Shown: positions 34,083 to 44,500 of the stretch, in pieces
How positions within the stretch are numbered: the stretch's first letter is position 1
Layout: each line of letters opens with the position of its first letter
Source of the DNA: Sorangium cellulosum
GTDB taxonomy: Bacteria > Myxococcota_A > Polyangia > Polyangiales > Polyangiaceae
Assembly: GCA_020720045.1 (NCBI GenBank)
Contig: DYPH01000019.1
Coordinates: forward strand, 1 to 62,555
Length of the DNA stretch: 62,555 bases
Direction: 5' to 3'
Made by a program: the position numbers and the translations under genes
Notes under the pieces: model-generated
What the model was told of the DNA's origin: nothing
The model's database searches: none
The model's input: the letters and a program-made list of their open reading frames with translations, nothing else

Positions 34083-34260
34083 GGAAAACTCCTAACTAGT
34101 TCGTCCTCGCCCGCTATCGCGGATCGAGGAACAAGGGGGAACGGGGAACGGCCGCGGGGCGGGCGCTCTTCGGATGCTCGAGCCTGCGGCGTCGCGAGGG
34201 ACGGCGGGCCCCTTCACGAGGACCGCGTTGAGCCGCTTTCGTAGTAGCCCACGGCGCCCT

Positions 34261-35223
34261 ATGGCCTCCGAATTTGCGCTCCTCGACCGCGCCCTGCCGC
34301 TCCTCGACCCAGGCCCGCTCGCCGGCCTCCTCGTGCCGAACGGCGACGACGCTGTCGTGTTCGCCCCGACCGATGCGCCGCTCGTGCTCTCCGTCGACAG
34401 TCAGGTCGAAGATGTTCATTTTGCAAGAAAATTCTTCCCGTTGGACGTAATCGCTGGCCGCGCGTTCGCCGCCGCCGTTTCCGATCTGGCGGCGATGGGG
34501 GCGACGCCCAAAGGGGCCCTCGTCGCCGTGCATTTGCCTGCGTCCTACACCGATTCCGACCAGGACGTCCTCTTCGCCGGCCTCGGGCGCGCCGCAAAGC
34601 GCTGGGGCTGCCCCATCGTCGGCGGGAACGTTTCCCGGGCGCCGACGCTGGTCCTCACGACGACGGTCCTCGGGACGACGCCACGCCCGCTCCGCCGCAG
34701 CGGAGCCCGCCCGGGGGATTGCGTGCAGGTTGCAGGGACTTTGGGGGCCGCCGCCCTCGGCCTCGCCGCGTTCCTTCGCGGCGTCGACGATGACCTCGCC
34801 CGCGATGGGGCGCTCGAACCGTTCCGTCGCGCGTTTCGCGACCCGGAACCGAAGCTCGCCGCCGGCCTCCTCGCGCGCGCGCAGGCGACGGCTGCCATCG
34901 ATGTGTCCGACGGATTTGTGCAAGATCTCGGACATTTGGCGAAGGCGAGCGGGGTCGCCATTGCCCTCGATCCGAGCCTCGTCGACGCCCTCGCGTTCCC
35001 GCTTCGCGCCGGCGCGGCCGCCCTCGGCATCGATGGGCGCCACGCGGTCCTCCACGGGGGCGAGGATTACGCCCTCGTCGTCACCGCCCGCGAGCTTCTC
35101 CCGGGCTTTTTCCCGGTCGGAACCGTCGTGGCCGCCGACGAATTTCCCGTCGGGACGGTGCTTCTTGGGGAGGTCCCCGTCGAAGGGGAGGGGTACGACC
35201 ACCTCCTTGCAGCGGCGCGCTAG
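34261..35223 (+). CDS. thiL: Thiamine-monophosphate kinase
   Basis: 320 residues from ATG 34261; an earlier in-frame start adds 29 residues with no family match. PurM-like fold with GDDAVVF, the Asp-rich VDSQVEDVHF, DLAAMGATP, GGNVSRAP and the C-terminal GGEDYALV that are hallmarks of ThiL. Phosphorylates thiamine monophosphate to the active diphosphate using ATP. It stands alone, without other thiamine genes, and converges on a lipoprotein gene with 7 bp between stops. Confidence 0.95.
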   Translation: MASEFALLDRALPLLDPGPLAGLLVPNGDDAVVFAPTDAPLVLSVDSQVEDVHFARKFFPLDVIAGRAFAAAVSDLAAMGATPKGALVAVHLPASYTDSDQDVLFAGLGRAAKRWGCPIVGGNVSRAPTLVLTTTVLGTTPRPLRRSGARPGDCVQVAGTLGAAALGLAAFLRGVDDDLARDGALEPFRRAFRDPEPKLAAGLLARAQATAAIDVSDGFVQDLGHLAKASGVAIALDPSLVDALAFPLRAGAAALGIDGRHAVLHGGEDYALVVTARELLPGFFPVGTVVAADEFPVGTVLLGEVPVEGEGYDHLLAAAR

Positions 35224-35230
35224 CGCGAAT

Positions 35231-36313
35231 TTATCGTTTGAGGCGGCCGAAAGAGACCGACGACCAAATGCCGACCCCGTCGGCGATTGTTGCGAACTGA
35301 TTCGTGCCGCTCTGAGCCACTTTCACCGTATGAAGGTCCTCAGTTCCGCCCATGCTCATCGGGCGGGTCTTGCGCGGAGCGCCTGCCGTTGCGAAGCCTT
35401 GATAAAGGATGGCGTCACCGACGGCGGCGACGACGCCAAAGCCGGCCTCGCCAGGGAGCCCGAGGCGCGTGACGACCTTGCTCGCGCGGTCGATGCGCAC
35501 CGGCGCGCCGTGGCTGTCCTGGAGGAGGACCGAGGCGCCGTCTTCCGCCAGAACGGGGCGCTCACCGACCGCGAAGGCGGTGTCCCGTTTGTTCGCAAAT
35601 TCATAGAGATGAATGACGGGGAGCTTCTTCCACGTCGCCCATGCAGTGACGCTCTCGCCAGTGCTGTTGGGGAGCGTCGCCGTCGTCTCGCGGGGGTCGT
35701 AGGCGACATAGGCGAGGGTTCCACCGTCCGTCGAAAACGAGAGTCCGCGGTCGGCGACGGAGAGGCAGGCATCCGTGCCGAGCGGACCGCCGGTTCCGCG
35801 GTCGAGATTCCACACTTCGAGGCAGCCGGGCTCCACGTGGGCGTCGGGAGCAATCTGATAACCGGCCGTATTTTCGAGGAGCGCAACATTGCCCCCTTCT
35901 CGGGCTAGTGCAATCGACGCGCCCGTTGCATGATCCCACAAAGTGCCGCCGGGGCGGGCAAATACGACCTTCTCTACGCCCCCACTCAATGGCAGAACCT
36001 TGAGGGCGTGCCCCGGTGCTTCGTCGACGACGATCACGACGCGCCCACCGGCGTCCGGTCCGGCGACGGCGTGTACCGCCTGCTTTTCGCCGGGACGGAT
36101 CATTTTTTCTGCTTTTGCGGGGAGTTCCACGTCCATCAGGGCGCCGCCGGTGACCGTAAACAGCAGGTGCCCGTCGAGGGGGGCGAGGACCGCAGGCGTC
36201 TCGGGGCCGGCGACCGTCGGTGCCGGGGCGCTCTCGACGCAGGAACGGCAGCCGCCGCTAGAAAGTCCCAGGAAGCCCACAGCGAAAACGACCAGGAACC
36301 GAGTTGCGCGCAT
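35231..36313 (-). CDS. Lipoprotein with beta-propeller-like body
   Basis: 360 residues; signal peptide with lipobox ending at Cys22 (LSSGGC). The body consists of repeated short strands with Gly/Asp turns (e.g. DGGTLAYVAYDPRE, EDGASVLLQDSHG, VGDAILYQGF), which suggests a WD40/TolB-like propeller. No enzymatic motif. Located at the outer membrane or periplasm if lipidated. Divergent from the TerB-like gene. Function unknown. Confidence 0.75.
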   Translation of the reverse strand: MRATRFLVVFAVGFLGLSSGGCRSCVESAPAPTVAGPETPAVLAPLDGHLLFTVTGGALMDVELPAKAEKMIRPGEKQAVHAVAGPDAGGRVVIVVDEAPGHALKVLPLSGGVEKVVFARPGGTLWDHATGASIALAREGGNVALLENTAGYQIAPDAHVEPGCLEVWNLDRGTGGPLGTDACLSVADRGLSFSTDGGTLAYVAYDPRETTATLPNSTGESVTAWATWKKLPVIHLYEFANKRDTAFAVGERPVLAEDGASVLLQDSHGAPVRIDRASKVVTRLGLPGEAGFGVVAAVGDAILYQGFATAGAPRKTRPMSMGGTEDLHTVKVAQSGTNQFATIADGVGIWSSVSFGRLKR

Positions 36314-36367
36314 CGGTCGACGCTAGCGGCTTTCCGGTTGCGCCTGGGACCGGTAGCGTGCGCCGCG

Positions 36368-37318
36368 ATGAAAATCCCTTCTCTTGCCCTTTCCGCTGCG
36401 GGCGCCAACGCCGGCCTTCGCGCCTTGAAGACGGTCTGTGCGATTTCCCAAGGGATCGCCCCCCTTGAGGCGCGCTTCCTCGATGCGGTCCAGCGCCACC
36501 TCCTCGGGACCGACGTCGACGTGCTGACGCTGGAGCCGATCGACGTTTACGAACTCGCGCGGGCGGTCCCCGACGGGGAATTTCGGGCCGGCATCCTCTC
36601 CGGGATGGTCGTCGCCTCCTGCATCGACGGCGAGGCTTCTACGGACGAAATGGCACTGATTGCCCGGTTTGCAAAGGCGCTCGACGTCGCCCCGGAAGCG
36701 GTACAGAACGTCCGCTATTTGGCGAGTGAGCAGCTCTTTCTTGGGCGTCTGAGTATCGCCCGCAATGCGGTGCCGAGCTTCCTGACGGCAGGCGTTCTCG
36801 CGGAAGAGCGCCTGCCGGCGCTTGTGAAGCAGGCGCTGGCGATGCTCGGTACGGGAGACACGAGCGTCGCAGCTAAGTACGCCGCCCTCCGCGACTACGC
36901 GCCGGAAACCTTCGGCCGGAAATACTCTGAATTTTTGGACAAACACGGGATTCCACTCCCCGGCGAGCGCTACGCTGGGCCCGAAAGCCTCGTCGCTCGC
37001 GACGTTCTCCACGTGCTTGGCGACTACGGAACGAGCGCCAGCGAGGCGGCGGCGGTGGCAGCGTTCCAGGCCGCCTGTCACGGGGCGTCCCCCTTTGATT
37101 CGTTGCTCTTTGCGTTCGCTCAATTCGAGTTGAGCCGCTCGATGACCGAGGAATCAGACGCAGCGTTCCGGGCGCTCAATGCGGAGGTGATGTTCGAAGG
37201 GGTGGCGCGCGGGGCGAAGGTCGATCGCGAAGCCTGGAGCGACTTTGACCTCTGGGATCACGTTTCCCGCCCCGTCGACGACGTCCGCACCGCCCTCGGG
37301 ATCGCCCCGCGCGGCTGA
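36368..37318 (+). CDS. TerB-like domain protein with Coq4-like C-terminus
   Basis: 316 residues from ATG 36368 (longer frames run back through the lipoprotein gene antisense). Residues ~75-140 (LSGMVVASCIDGEASTDEMALIARFAKALDV...) match the all-helical TerB/DjlA-N fold, with its acidic metal-binding pattern DGE..DE. The C-terminal part (ARDVLHVLGDYGT...AFQAACHGASPFDSLLFAFAQF) resembles the metal-site helix of Coq4-like proteins, but the match is weak. No TerC, TerD or other Ter genes nearby. Function unknown. Confidence 0.75.
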   Translation: MKIPSLALSAAGANAGLRALKTVCAISQGIAPLEARFLDAVQRHLLGTDVDVLTLEPIDVYELARAVPDGEFRAGILSGMVVASCIDGEASTDEMALIARFAKALDVAPEAVQNVRYLASEQLFLGRLSIARNAVPSFLTAGVLAEERLPALVKQALAMLGTGDTSVAAKYAALRDYAPETFGRKYSEFLDKHGIPLPGERYAGPESLVARDVLHVLGDYGTSASEAAAVAAFQAACHGASPFDSLLFAFAQFELSRSMTEESDAAFRALNAEVMFEGVARGAKVDREAWSDFDLWDHVSRPVDDVRTALGIAPRG

Positions 37319-37461
37319 CGTCTCCGTTCGGCGCCTCGCCCTCCAAAAAGCTCTCTTTTCCGCGCTGACCCCGGAAGATCAGGTGTGCCGCCGATCTCTT
37401 TGCCGATTGCCGGCTTCAGCCGCTGGTCGGTCTGAGTCCCTAAGTTACTGTTATCAAACTA

Positions 37462-38118
37462 CTAACGGACCCACTTTGAGAGGGCGGGACCGCCGCGGCG
37501 CGGCTGCTTCGCGTAGTGGGAAATGTCGTTGTAGAGGCCGAGGCGGGCGCGGACCGGCGATTGAAAATCGACGACATTGAGGCACGCCGGCGCCTGATCG
37601 AGGCGGTCTCGGTAGCCGCGCGGATCGATGCCGAGGAGGCCGCAAAGAATGAGCCGGATCGTCGCCTTGTGGGAAATGACGACCGCCGTCTCCCCCGCAT
37701 GCGCGAGCACGATGTCGCGAATGAGCGGCAACGCGCGCGCGGTCACCGCCAAGCCGGACTCGCCGCCCGCCGGCGAAAACGTATATGGATCCTGTTCCCA
37801 AGATGCATATTCCTCGGGAAATCGAGCTTCTACTTCGCTCCGCGTGAGCTCTTCCCAGCGGCCGTGGGAGATCTCGCGGAGGCCGTCCCGGGTCTCGATG
37901 GGGATGTCTCGACCGCCGCGGACTTGGTGGGCCGTCTCCTGGGTGCGCCCCATCGGGCTCGCGTAAATCGCTGCGATCGGCTCGTCGGCGAGGCGCTCTC
38001 CCAGGCGACGCGCCTGGTCGACCCCTTCGTCCGAAAGGGGTACGTCGGTCGCCCCCGCGAAGCGGTCTTCGGCCAGGCGGGTGGCGCCGTGGCGAATGAA
38101 CAGGATGCGGGTCGTCAT
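37462..38118 (-). CDS. Histidine phosphatase (phosphoglycerate mutase superfamily)
   Basis: 218 residues from ATG 38118. RHG motif at the start (ILFIRHGAT), second Arg in SPMGRTQETA, Glu in LREISHGRWE, and the second catalytic His in VVISHKATIRL. The pattern and size fit alpha-ribazole phosphatase (CobC) or broad-specificity phosphatases; the C-terminal PACLNVVDF fits that subgroup. A CobC role would fit the B12 use elsewhere in the window, but no cobalamin genes adjoin it, so the substrate stays open. Confidence 0.88.
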   Translation of the reverse strand: MTTRILFIRHGATRLAEDRFAGATDVPLSDEGVDQARRLGERLADEPIAAIYASPMGRTQETAHQVRGGRDIPIETRDGLREISHGRWEELTRSEVEARFPEEYASWEQDPYTFSPAGGESGLAVTARALPLIRDIVLAHAGETAVVISHKATIRLILCGLLGIDPRGYRDRLDQAPACLNVVDFQSPVRARLGLYNDISHYAKQPRRGGPALSKWVR

Positions 38119-38167
38119 GGCGGCGAGTTGTAGCCCCTTTTGCCGAGCGGACCGCGCCACAACCTAC

Positions 38168-38207
38168 AAAAAAGTGCAGAGTGCAACCAAAATGGCTGCA
38201 CTCTGCA
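38168..38207 (-). terminator. Intrinsic terminator of the 38.2-kb lipoprotein gene
   Basis: A perfect 11-bp stem TGCAGAGTGCA / TGCACTCTGCA (38175-38185 and 38197-38207) is followed on the minus strand by TTTTTTGTAGG, the full form of a Rho-independent terminator, 21 nt beyond the gene's stop. Confidence 0.85.
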
Positions 38208-38228
38208 TGGAAGGCGGCGTCGGTTCGG

Positions 38229-38672
38229 TCAGAGACCGGCGCAGACCGCCGGGAGGGCGCGCCCCTTCATGGCGTTCTTTACCGCAGTAATTTCGGGGGA
38301 GTTGCCGCTAGCGCCCGCCTGGGAGGCGAGGATGTTGCACTGCACGGCCGCCGCCGCCATCATCCCACCTTCAACGGTCGCGGCGTTGCGCTTCGCCTCG
38401 GCGCCGATCGCCGCGCAGCACTGCTTGAGCTTGGCGACGTTCGGGTTGACGGCAGGCCCCGTCGGCTTCTTCCCGGCATCGACGCCGGAGTCGACGCCGG
38501 CATCTTCCGGCTCCATCGGCTGGAGGTCGGTGAGCGCGCTTGCCGTCGGGGCCGGCGAGGGGGCCGGCGGCGGCCCGGCATCGGGGACCGGCGGCGGGTC
38601 CTTCTTGCAGGCGGCGATCGCGAGACCGAGGGCAAGTGCGAGCACGGGGGCGATGCGACGGAAAGCGTTCAT
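38229..38672 (-). CDS. Small Ala/Pro-rich lipoprotein
   Basis: 147 residues with lipobox AIAAC (Cys22) and KKDPPP after it, a Pro/Asp/Ala linker (~25-75), then an Ala-rich helical domain (~76-147) containing CC and two further Cys (KLKQCCAAIGAEAKRNAATVEG...VQCNILASQ...VCAGL) likely to make disulfides. This type of small lipoprotein is common in myxobacteria. Function unknown. It ends at a strong terminator. Confidence 0.8.
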   Translation of the reverse strand: MNAFRRIAPVLALALGLAIAACKKDPPPVPDAGPPPAPSPAPTASALTDLQPMEPEDAGVDSGVDAGKKPTGPAVNPNVAKLKQCCAAIGAEAKRNAATVEGGMMAAAAVQCNILASQAGASGNSPEITAVKNAMKGRALPAVCAGL

Positions 38673-38764
38673 GGCGGCGCAGACTACCTGTTTCGTCGGG
38701 GAAACAGAAGGGACTTCCGCCTGCGGGACGGGCGCGACAAATCGCGATTCGTGCCGTGCCCCAA

Positions 38765-38796
38765 CGAAAACACCCTGCCCGGGGAGGGGCAGGGTG
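38765..38796 (-). terminator. Hairpin terminator of the amidohydrolase gene
   Basis: CACCCTGCCC / GGGCAGGGTG, a perfect 10-bp stem with a 6-nt loop, is followed on the minus strand by TTTTCGTTGG, 38 nt after the stop of the amidohydrolase gene. Confidence 0.75.
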
Positions 38797-38833
38797 CGAG
38801 AGGTTCCGAGGGGCGAACCGAAGGAAACGGAGC

Positions 38834-41320
38834 TCAGAGCCCCATGTCGGCGAGGCTCCGCGGCCAGATCTTGCGATTGCTGAAGGAGATCCCGCAGACG
38901 CCGACCATCTTCGGGAAGGTCGTGGCGACCGGGTAGGTGTTGTCGATGGCGGCGACCGCAAGGTCGTCGTCGACACGGAGAACGCTGTTGATCTGGAACT
39001 CGTCAAAGTCGCCGTTCGCGTCGGCGTTCAGCATCGAGACGGTGATGGGGCCGTTGATGCTGCAGAGCATCCCTTCGTACATCTCGGCGCTTGCGCCATT
39101 GGTCGTGACGTCGGCGGCGTTGACGGCGACGGGGGCGATCGCGAGGTTCGTGCCGGCGTCGACCACGGTCACCTGCGCGCCGGTGATGTGGCTCATCGTG
39201 AAGATTTCTTCGTACTTACCGACGATGGTCACCTTGTTGCCGACGGCGACCGTCGGGACGGCGCCGGTCTGAACAAACATGCCTTCGTAGGGGCCGTTGC
39301 CGCTCTGAATGAAGAAACCGAGGTTCGGCGGGTTCGTCGGCCCGACCGACTTCACTCCGGTGACGTAGACGTTCTCAATGCGAACACGGGTTCCGACGGC
39401 CGGCTTGTTGGCGGCGGCCGGGTCGCGGACCTGCTTGATCGTCGTGACGACCGGCGCGATCGCGTTCGGGTCGCAGGCGTTGCCGATGCCATTCGCGTCG
39501 TCGTCGGCCTGGTCGGCATTCGCGTCGTCGACGCAGTTGTCGACGCCGTTCTCGATGCCGTCTCCGTCGAGGTCGCGGAACTTCGGGACCGCGCAGCCTT
39601 CGCCGCTGACCTGGGGGCACTTGTCGCAGGCGTCGCCGATGCCGTCGTTGTCGCTGTCGCCCTGGGCGTCGCCGTACTGGGGGAGCTTCGGGTTGAAGAC
39701 GCTCGGGCAGTTGTCGGCGCCGTCGTCGATGCCGTCACCGTCTTTGTCGGTCGCGGTGATGCCGTTGGCGAAAGACGTCCGGAAGGGGGTGCAGGAGGGC
39801 TCGTTCGCCGGGACCTGCGAACGGCAATAGAAGAGGGAGTTCGCGTAGATCGCGTCGCCCGCCGCCTTGAGCGTCGCGAGGTCGGTGCCGGTGTCCTTCT
39901 TGGCGCAGACCTTCTTCGCGACGCCGCAGACGTCGAGGGCCTCGCAATCGCTGCCGCCGACGGGGGCAAGGTCGAGCACGGCGGCGTCGCCGTAGAGCGC
40001 TTTGCCGCCGCGGAGGACGGCGAGGATGTCTTCCGAACCGCCATCGAGGACCGAGCGCCACGGGTTCTTCGGCGACTTGTTCCAGAAGACGACGTCGGCG
40101 ACGTTCCCCTTGGCGAGGCGACCGATCTGGCGTTCGCGGCGAACGGCGATGGCGCCGTTCAACGTCGCCATTTCGACGAGGGCGCGATCGTCGTAGAAGC
40201 CGCCGTAATATTTGCTGTTTAGGCTGTCGGCGCAGCGGAGTTCCCGCTGCAAATTGACCGATCCGCTCGGCACCCAGTCGGTCCCGATGGCGACCGGTAC
40301 GCCCATGTTCCCGTACATCGTGACGGGGGCGGTGACGCCGTAGAGATCGACGTTGGAGCGGGGCGACCAGATGAGCGACGCGCGATCGTTGCGGAAGAAG
40401 GCGACGTCGTCGGGCTTGACGGCGATGCCGTGGATCACGCCCGACTGCTTCTGCAAGATGTCGTTCGGGTCGGTCTCTTGGCAGGTGAATTCGTTGTGGG
40501 CTTCGTTGTCGATGCCTTCGCCGACGTGGGGGAGGTAGGCCTCTTCGGCCAGCGTCGCTGTCGTCGTCTGGCGGCTCCTGGCGTAGCCGCTGCACCCGCT
40601 CGCGACCTGCGTTCCGCCCGAGTCGCGGAGGGGGAAGGTGTCGCTGTTGGCGACCTTCCCGCCGAGCCCTTCAAGCTGGGCGTCGCCGTTGTCGAGGTTG
40701 CGGAGGAGACCGGCTTGGCCGCCGGCGCCGGCAATGCTGGTAGTTCCGCCCATCAAATGGCGAAGTTCGGCGAAACGGACGACGTTGGCGCTCGCGCCGC
40801 TGCTCACCGTGATCGTCGTATGGCCGCGCTTCCCCTTGCGCCAATCGTGCCGCTGCTCATAGCGCTCGGTGCCGTGTCCCTTCGGCCCGTTGTTGGCAAA
40901 GCCGATGTGATCGTGGGGATTGACCATCCCGGGGCTGATGACGGTGTTCGTGCATTTGACCACCGTCGCCGCAGCGGCCAACGGATCGGTCGCGCAGCTC
41001 GCAGCCGCGCACGCGATCGTACCGTCGGCCTTGATGAGGAGCTGGCCGTCCGGGGTCGTCCCGTCGGGGAGGAGAAGCGTCGCCTCAAAAATACGGTCGG
41101 CGTTCCCGGTCTTCGTGACCGTACAAGCGCCCGCGAGCGGATTCACCGGGCCCGCGTCGGTCGCCGTGTCTGCGCCAGTATCTGCGGGGCCGCCGTCGGT
41201 TTCGACCGGCGCATCGGTCGCCGCATCGGTGGTGGGGGTGGTTTCACCATCGCCGCCGCCACAGGCAACGAAGGCAACGACGCCCAAACAAACGGGGAAA
41301 GCGAGGAAAAGACGACGCAT
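38834..41320 (-). CDS. Secreted amidohydrolase lipoprotein with TSP type 3 and OB-like domains
   Basis: 828 residues. Signal peptide and lipobox (VAFVAC, Cys20), Asp/Thr/Ala linker, then an amidohydrolase TIM barrel: HDH at 136-138 (PGMVNPHDHIG), later His in the EAYLPHVGEG and SGVIHGIAV strands and Asp in VAIGTDWVPSG, i.e. a metal site like imidazolonepropionase-type enzymes. Residues ~560-660 hold thrombospondin type 3 repeats (DKDGDGIDDGADNCP..., DSDNDGIGDACDKCP, DLDGDGIENGVDNC) that bind calcium. The last ~170 residues look like an OB-fold domain (VRIENVYVTGVKS, GNKVTIVGKYEE). Exported, probably cell-surface; substrate unknown. Confidence 0.88.
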   Translation of the reverse strand: MRRLFLAFPVCLGVVAFVACGGGDGETTPTTDAATDAPVETDGGPADTGADTATDAGPVNPLAGACTVTKTGNADRIFEATLLLPDGTTPDGQLLIKADGTIACAAASCATDPLAAAATVVKCTNTVISPGMVNPHDHIGFANNGPKGHGTERYEQRHDWRKGKRGHTTITVSSGASANVVRFAELRHLMGGTTSIAGAGGQAGLLRNLDNGDAQLEGLGGKVANSDTFPLRDSGGTQVASGCSGYARSRQTTTATLAEEAYLPHVGEGIDNEAHNEFTCQETDPNDILQKQSGVIHGIAVKPDDVAFFRNDRASLIWSPRSNVDLYGVTAPVTMYGNMGVPVAIGTDWVPSGSVNLQRELRCADSLNSKYYGGFYDDRALVEMATLNGAIAVRRERQIGRLAKGNVADVVFWNKSPKNPWRSVLDGGSEDILAVLRGGKALYGDAAVLDLAPVGGSDCEALDVCGVAKKVCAKKDTGTDLATLKAAGDAIYANSLFYCRSQVPANEPSCTPFRTSFANGITATDKDGDGIDDGADNCPSVFNPKLPQYGDAQGDSDNDGIGDACDKCPQVSGEGCAVPKFRDLDGDGIENGVDNCVDDANADQADDDANGIGNACDPNAIAPVVTTIKQVRDPAAANKPAVGTRVRIENVYVTGVKSVGPTNPPNLGFFIQSGNGPYEGMFVQTGAVPTVAVGNKVTIVGKYEEIFTMSHITGAQVTVVDAGTNLAIAPVAVNAADVTTNGASAEMYEGMLCSINGPITVSMLNADANGDFDEFQINSVLRVDDDLAVAAIDNTYPVATTFPKMVGVCGISFSNRKIWPRSLADMGL

Positions 41321-41428
41321 GAACTCTCCTTAGGGGCGCCAGGCCGATCGCCAGGCGAGACCGTGATTCGGCCGCGCATCGTAGCCGGAAATCGACAAAG
41401 CGCTGTTACGAACGGGTGCCAACAGGCA

Positions 41429-41472
41429 GAAAAAAGAGTCGGCCCGACCAAATCTGGCCGAACCGACGCTCT
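41429..41472 (-). terminator. Probable terminator of nrdJ
   Basis: TCGGCC / GGCCGA (41439-41444 and 41456-41461) or the alternative outer pairing TCGG / CCGA forms a stem, and the minus strand continues with TTTTTTCTG. It lies about 75 nt after the nrdJ stop. The stem is short, so confidence is moderate. Confidence 0.5.
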
Positions 41473-41547
41473 AGTGCACTGCGTTAGTCTACCGCGTCTG
41501 TTTCAAACTCCGCGCCGTCTCCCGCTTCGCGGACGGGCGCATGGAAG

Positions 41548-44500
41548 TCACGAACAGCCCATGCTGTTTCCGCAGTTGAGGCACTTGTAACAAGCGCCAT
41601 TGCGGACGGTGATATGGCCGCAGCCGTCGCAGACCGGCGCGTCGCCCATCATTGCGTCGAGCTGGGCGTCGAGGGGGGAGCCGTGGGGCGGCTCCTGGCC
41701 GAGTAGCAGGCTCACGTTGCGATCGTTCGGCGCTTCCGCCTTGGCCGGTTCGCGCGGGATGGCGGTTCCGCGGGCCGATTCAATCTCGGAATCGCCCTGC
41801 TCCTGCCGGTCGTGGGTCGAGCCCAATACTGGCGCCTCTTCCGGTTTGACGTGGGCCAAATCGTAGCGATTGAGGTACTCGACGCCGAGCACGCGGAAGA
41901 GGTAGTCGACGATCGACGTCGAGATCTTCACGTAGGGGTGCCCCTCAACGATCCCCTGTGGTTCGAAGCGGGTAAACGTGAACTGTTCCACGTAGGTTTC
42001 AAGGGGGACGCCGTACTGGAGCCCGACGGAAACGGCCATCGCGAAGCAGTTCATCAAAGAGCGGAACGCCGCCCCTTCCTTGTGCATATCAATGAAGATT
42101 TCGCCGAGCGAGCCATCCTCATATTGGCCGGTTCGCAGGAAGATCTTGTGGCCGCCGACCCGCGCTTCTTGCGTAAAGCCGACGCGCTTCTTCGGCAGCC
42201 GCACGCGCAGACCGGGCGGCCGCCCGCCGGTGTGCCCCTTGAGGTTGAGCGGGAGTTGGGCCGGTTGCTCGACTTTCGTCGCCGGGATAGGCGCAAGCCC
42301 GTCGGTATGGGCGCGGGCCGCGTCCTTCTTCGCCTCGGAGGCCTTCGTCTCTTCGGCTTCGTCGTTCTTCGTCGAAAGCGGCTGCGAAGCTTTGCAACCA
42401 TCGCGGTAGAGAGCGACCGCTTTCAGTCCGAGTTTCCAGCCCTGTTCATAGACGTTCGCGACCTCTTCCACCGTCGCTTCGTTGGGGAGATTTACCGTCT
42501 TCGAGATCGCACCCGAGAGGAATGGCTGGACCGCCGCCATCATGTGGATGTGGCTCATAGGAGCCAGATATCGTTCCCCTTTTGCGCCGCAGCGGTTCGC
42601 GCAGTCGAAGACTGCGTAGTGGGCGGCGCGCAGGTACGGTGCCCCCTCGATGGTCATGCGACCGATGACCGTCTCGTTCGCTTCGGCGATTTGTTCCTTG
42701 GAGAAACCGAGGAAAGAAAGGAACGAGAACCCCGGTTTGGAGAGCTGCTCCTTCGTGACGCCGAGGCGCGCGTAGGCGGCCTCACCGATGACCCAGGGGC
42801 CGAAGGCGAAAGCCAGGTCGAAGACGCCGGGGAGGGCCGTCTCGGCTTTGCCGATTTCGTCGTCGGTCAGCCCCTTTTCGCGGAGCGCGCGGCGATGGAT
42901 GTGCGGGGCGGTCGTGAAGGTGTTCGTCCCGCTGATGTAGGCGACGATCTCCGTGCTCTGCTTTTCGTCGTAGCCGAGGCGCCGGAGCGCCTCCGGGACC
43001 GACTGGTTGACGATCTTGAAGTAGCCGCCGCCGGCGAGTTTCTTAAACTTTACGAGGGCAAAGTCGGGTTCGACGCCGGTCGTGTCGCAATCCATCAGGA
43101 GGCCGATCGTCCCCGTCGGCGCGAGCACGGTCGCCTGCGCGTTCCTGTAGCCGTGCTGCTCGCCGAGGCGAACCGCCTCCTCCCAGTCTTCGCGGGCGGC
43201 GCTCAAGAGGTCGCCAGGGGCGCTCGCGGGATCGATCGCGTAGGCGGCATCGCGGTGCATCCGCATGACGTTCAACATCGGTTCGCGGTTCTTTGCAAAG
43301 CCGACAAACGGACCTTTCGTCGCCGCGATCTCCGCGGAAGCCTTGTAAGCTTGACCGCACATGATGGCGGTGAGCGCCGCTGCCATTCCGCGCCCCTTGT
43401 CGCTGTCGTAGGGGACGCCGAGCTGCATCAGGAGCGAGCCGAGGTTCGCGTAGCCGAGACCCAACGGCCGGTAATCATGGCTGTTCTTGGCGATGCGCTC
43501 CGTCGGGTACGACGAGAGATCGACGAGGATCTCCTGAGCGATAAAGAAGGTGCGGCAGGCGTGCCGGTACCCCTCGATGTCAAACGAACCGTCGTTGCGG
43601 AGGAACTTCGTAAGATTGACCGACGAGAGATTGCAGGCCGAATCGTCAAGGAACATGTATTCCGAGCACGGATTCGAGGCATTGATTTTGCCCGTATTCG
43701 GGCAGGTGTGCCACTTGTTGATCGTCGAATCGTACTGGACGCCGGGGTCGGCACAGCCCCACGCCGCGTTGGCGAGCTGCCCCCAGAGGTCACGGGCGGC
43801 GAAGGTCTCGACCGGCTTCCCGGTCGTGCGTGCGACGGTGCTCCACGAGCCGTCGTTGGCGACCGCCTTCATGAACGCGTCGGTCACGCGGATGGAATTG
43901 TTGGAGTTTTGACCACTGACGGTGTGGTAGGCCTCTCCGTTAAAATCCGACGAGTAGCCGGCGGCGATCAATGCCTTCGCCTTCTTCTCCTCCTTCACCT
44001 TCCAATTGATAAAGTCGACGATTTCCGGGTGGTCCATGTCGAGGCAGACCATCTTCGCGGCGCGGCGTGTCGTCCCGCCCGACTTCGTCGCCCCCGCCGC
44101 GCGGTCGAGGACCTCCAAGAAGCTCATCAGACCGCTCGAGGTGCCGCCGCCGGAGAGCTTCTCCTGGCGCCCCCGAATTTGTGAGAAATTCGAGCCGGTT
44201 CCCGAGCCGTATTTGAAGAGGCGCGCCTCGGACTTCACGAGCTCGTAGATCGCCATCAGGTCGTCTTCGGCGCTCTGGATAAAGCAGGCGGAGCACTGGG
44301 GGCGCTCGTAGGCGTTGGCGGTTTCACGAACGACCGTTTGAGTGCGGTCGTCGCTTCCGTCCCAGGCCCAATTGCCGCCGGAGCCGGTGATCCCGTATTC
44401 GTGAAAGAGGCCGCAATTGAACCAGACGGGGCTGTTGAAGGCGCCGCGCTGGTTTACCAGCAGGAAGGAGAGCTCCGCTTCGAAGGCTTCCGCGTCGGCG

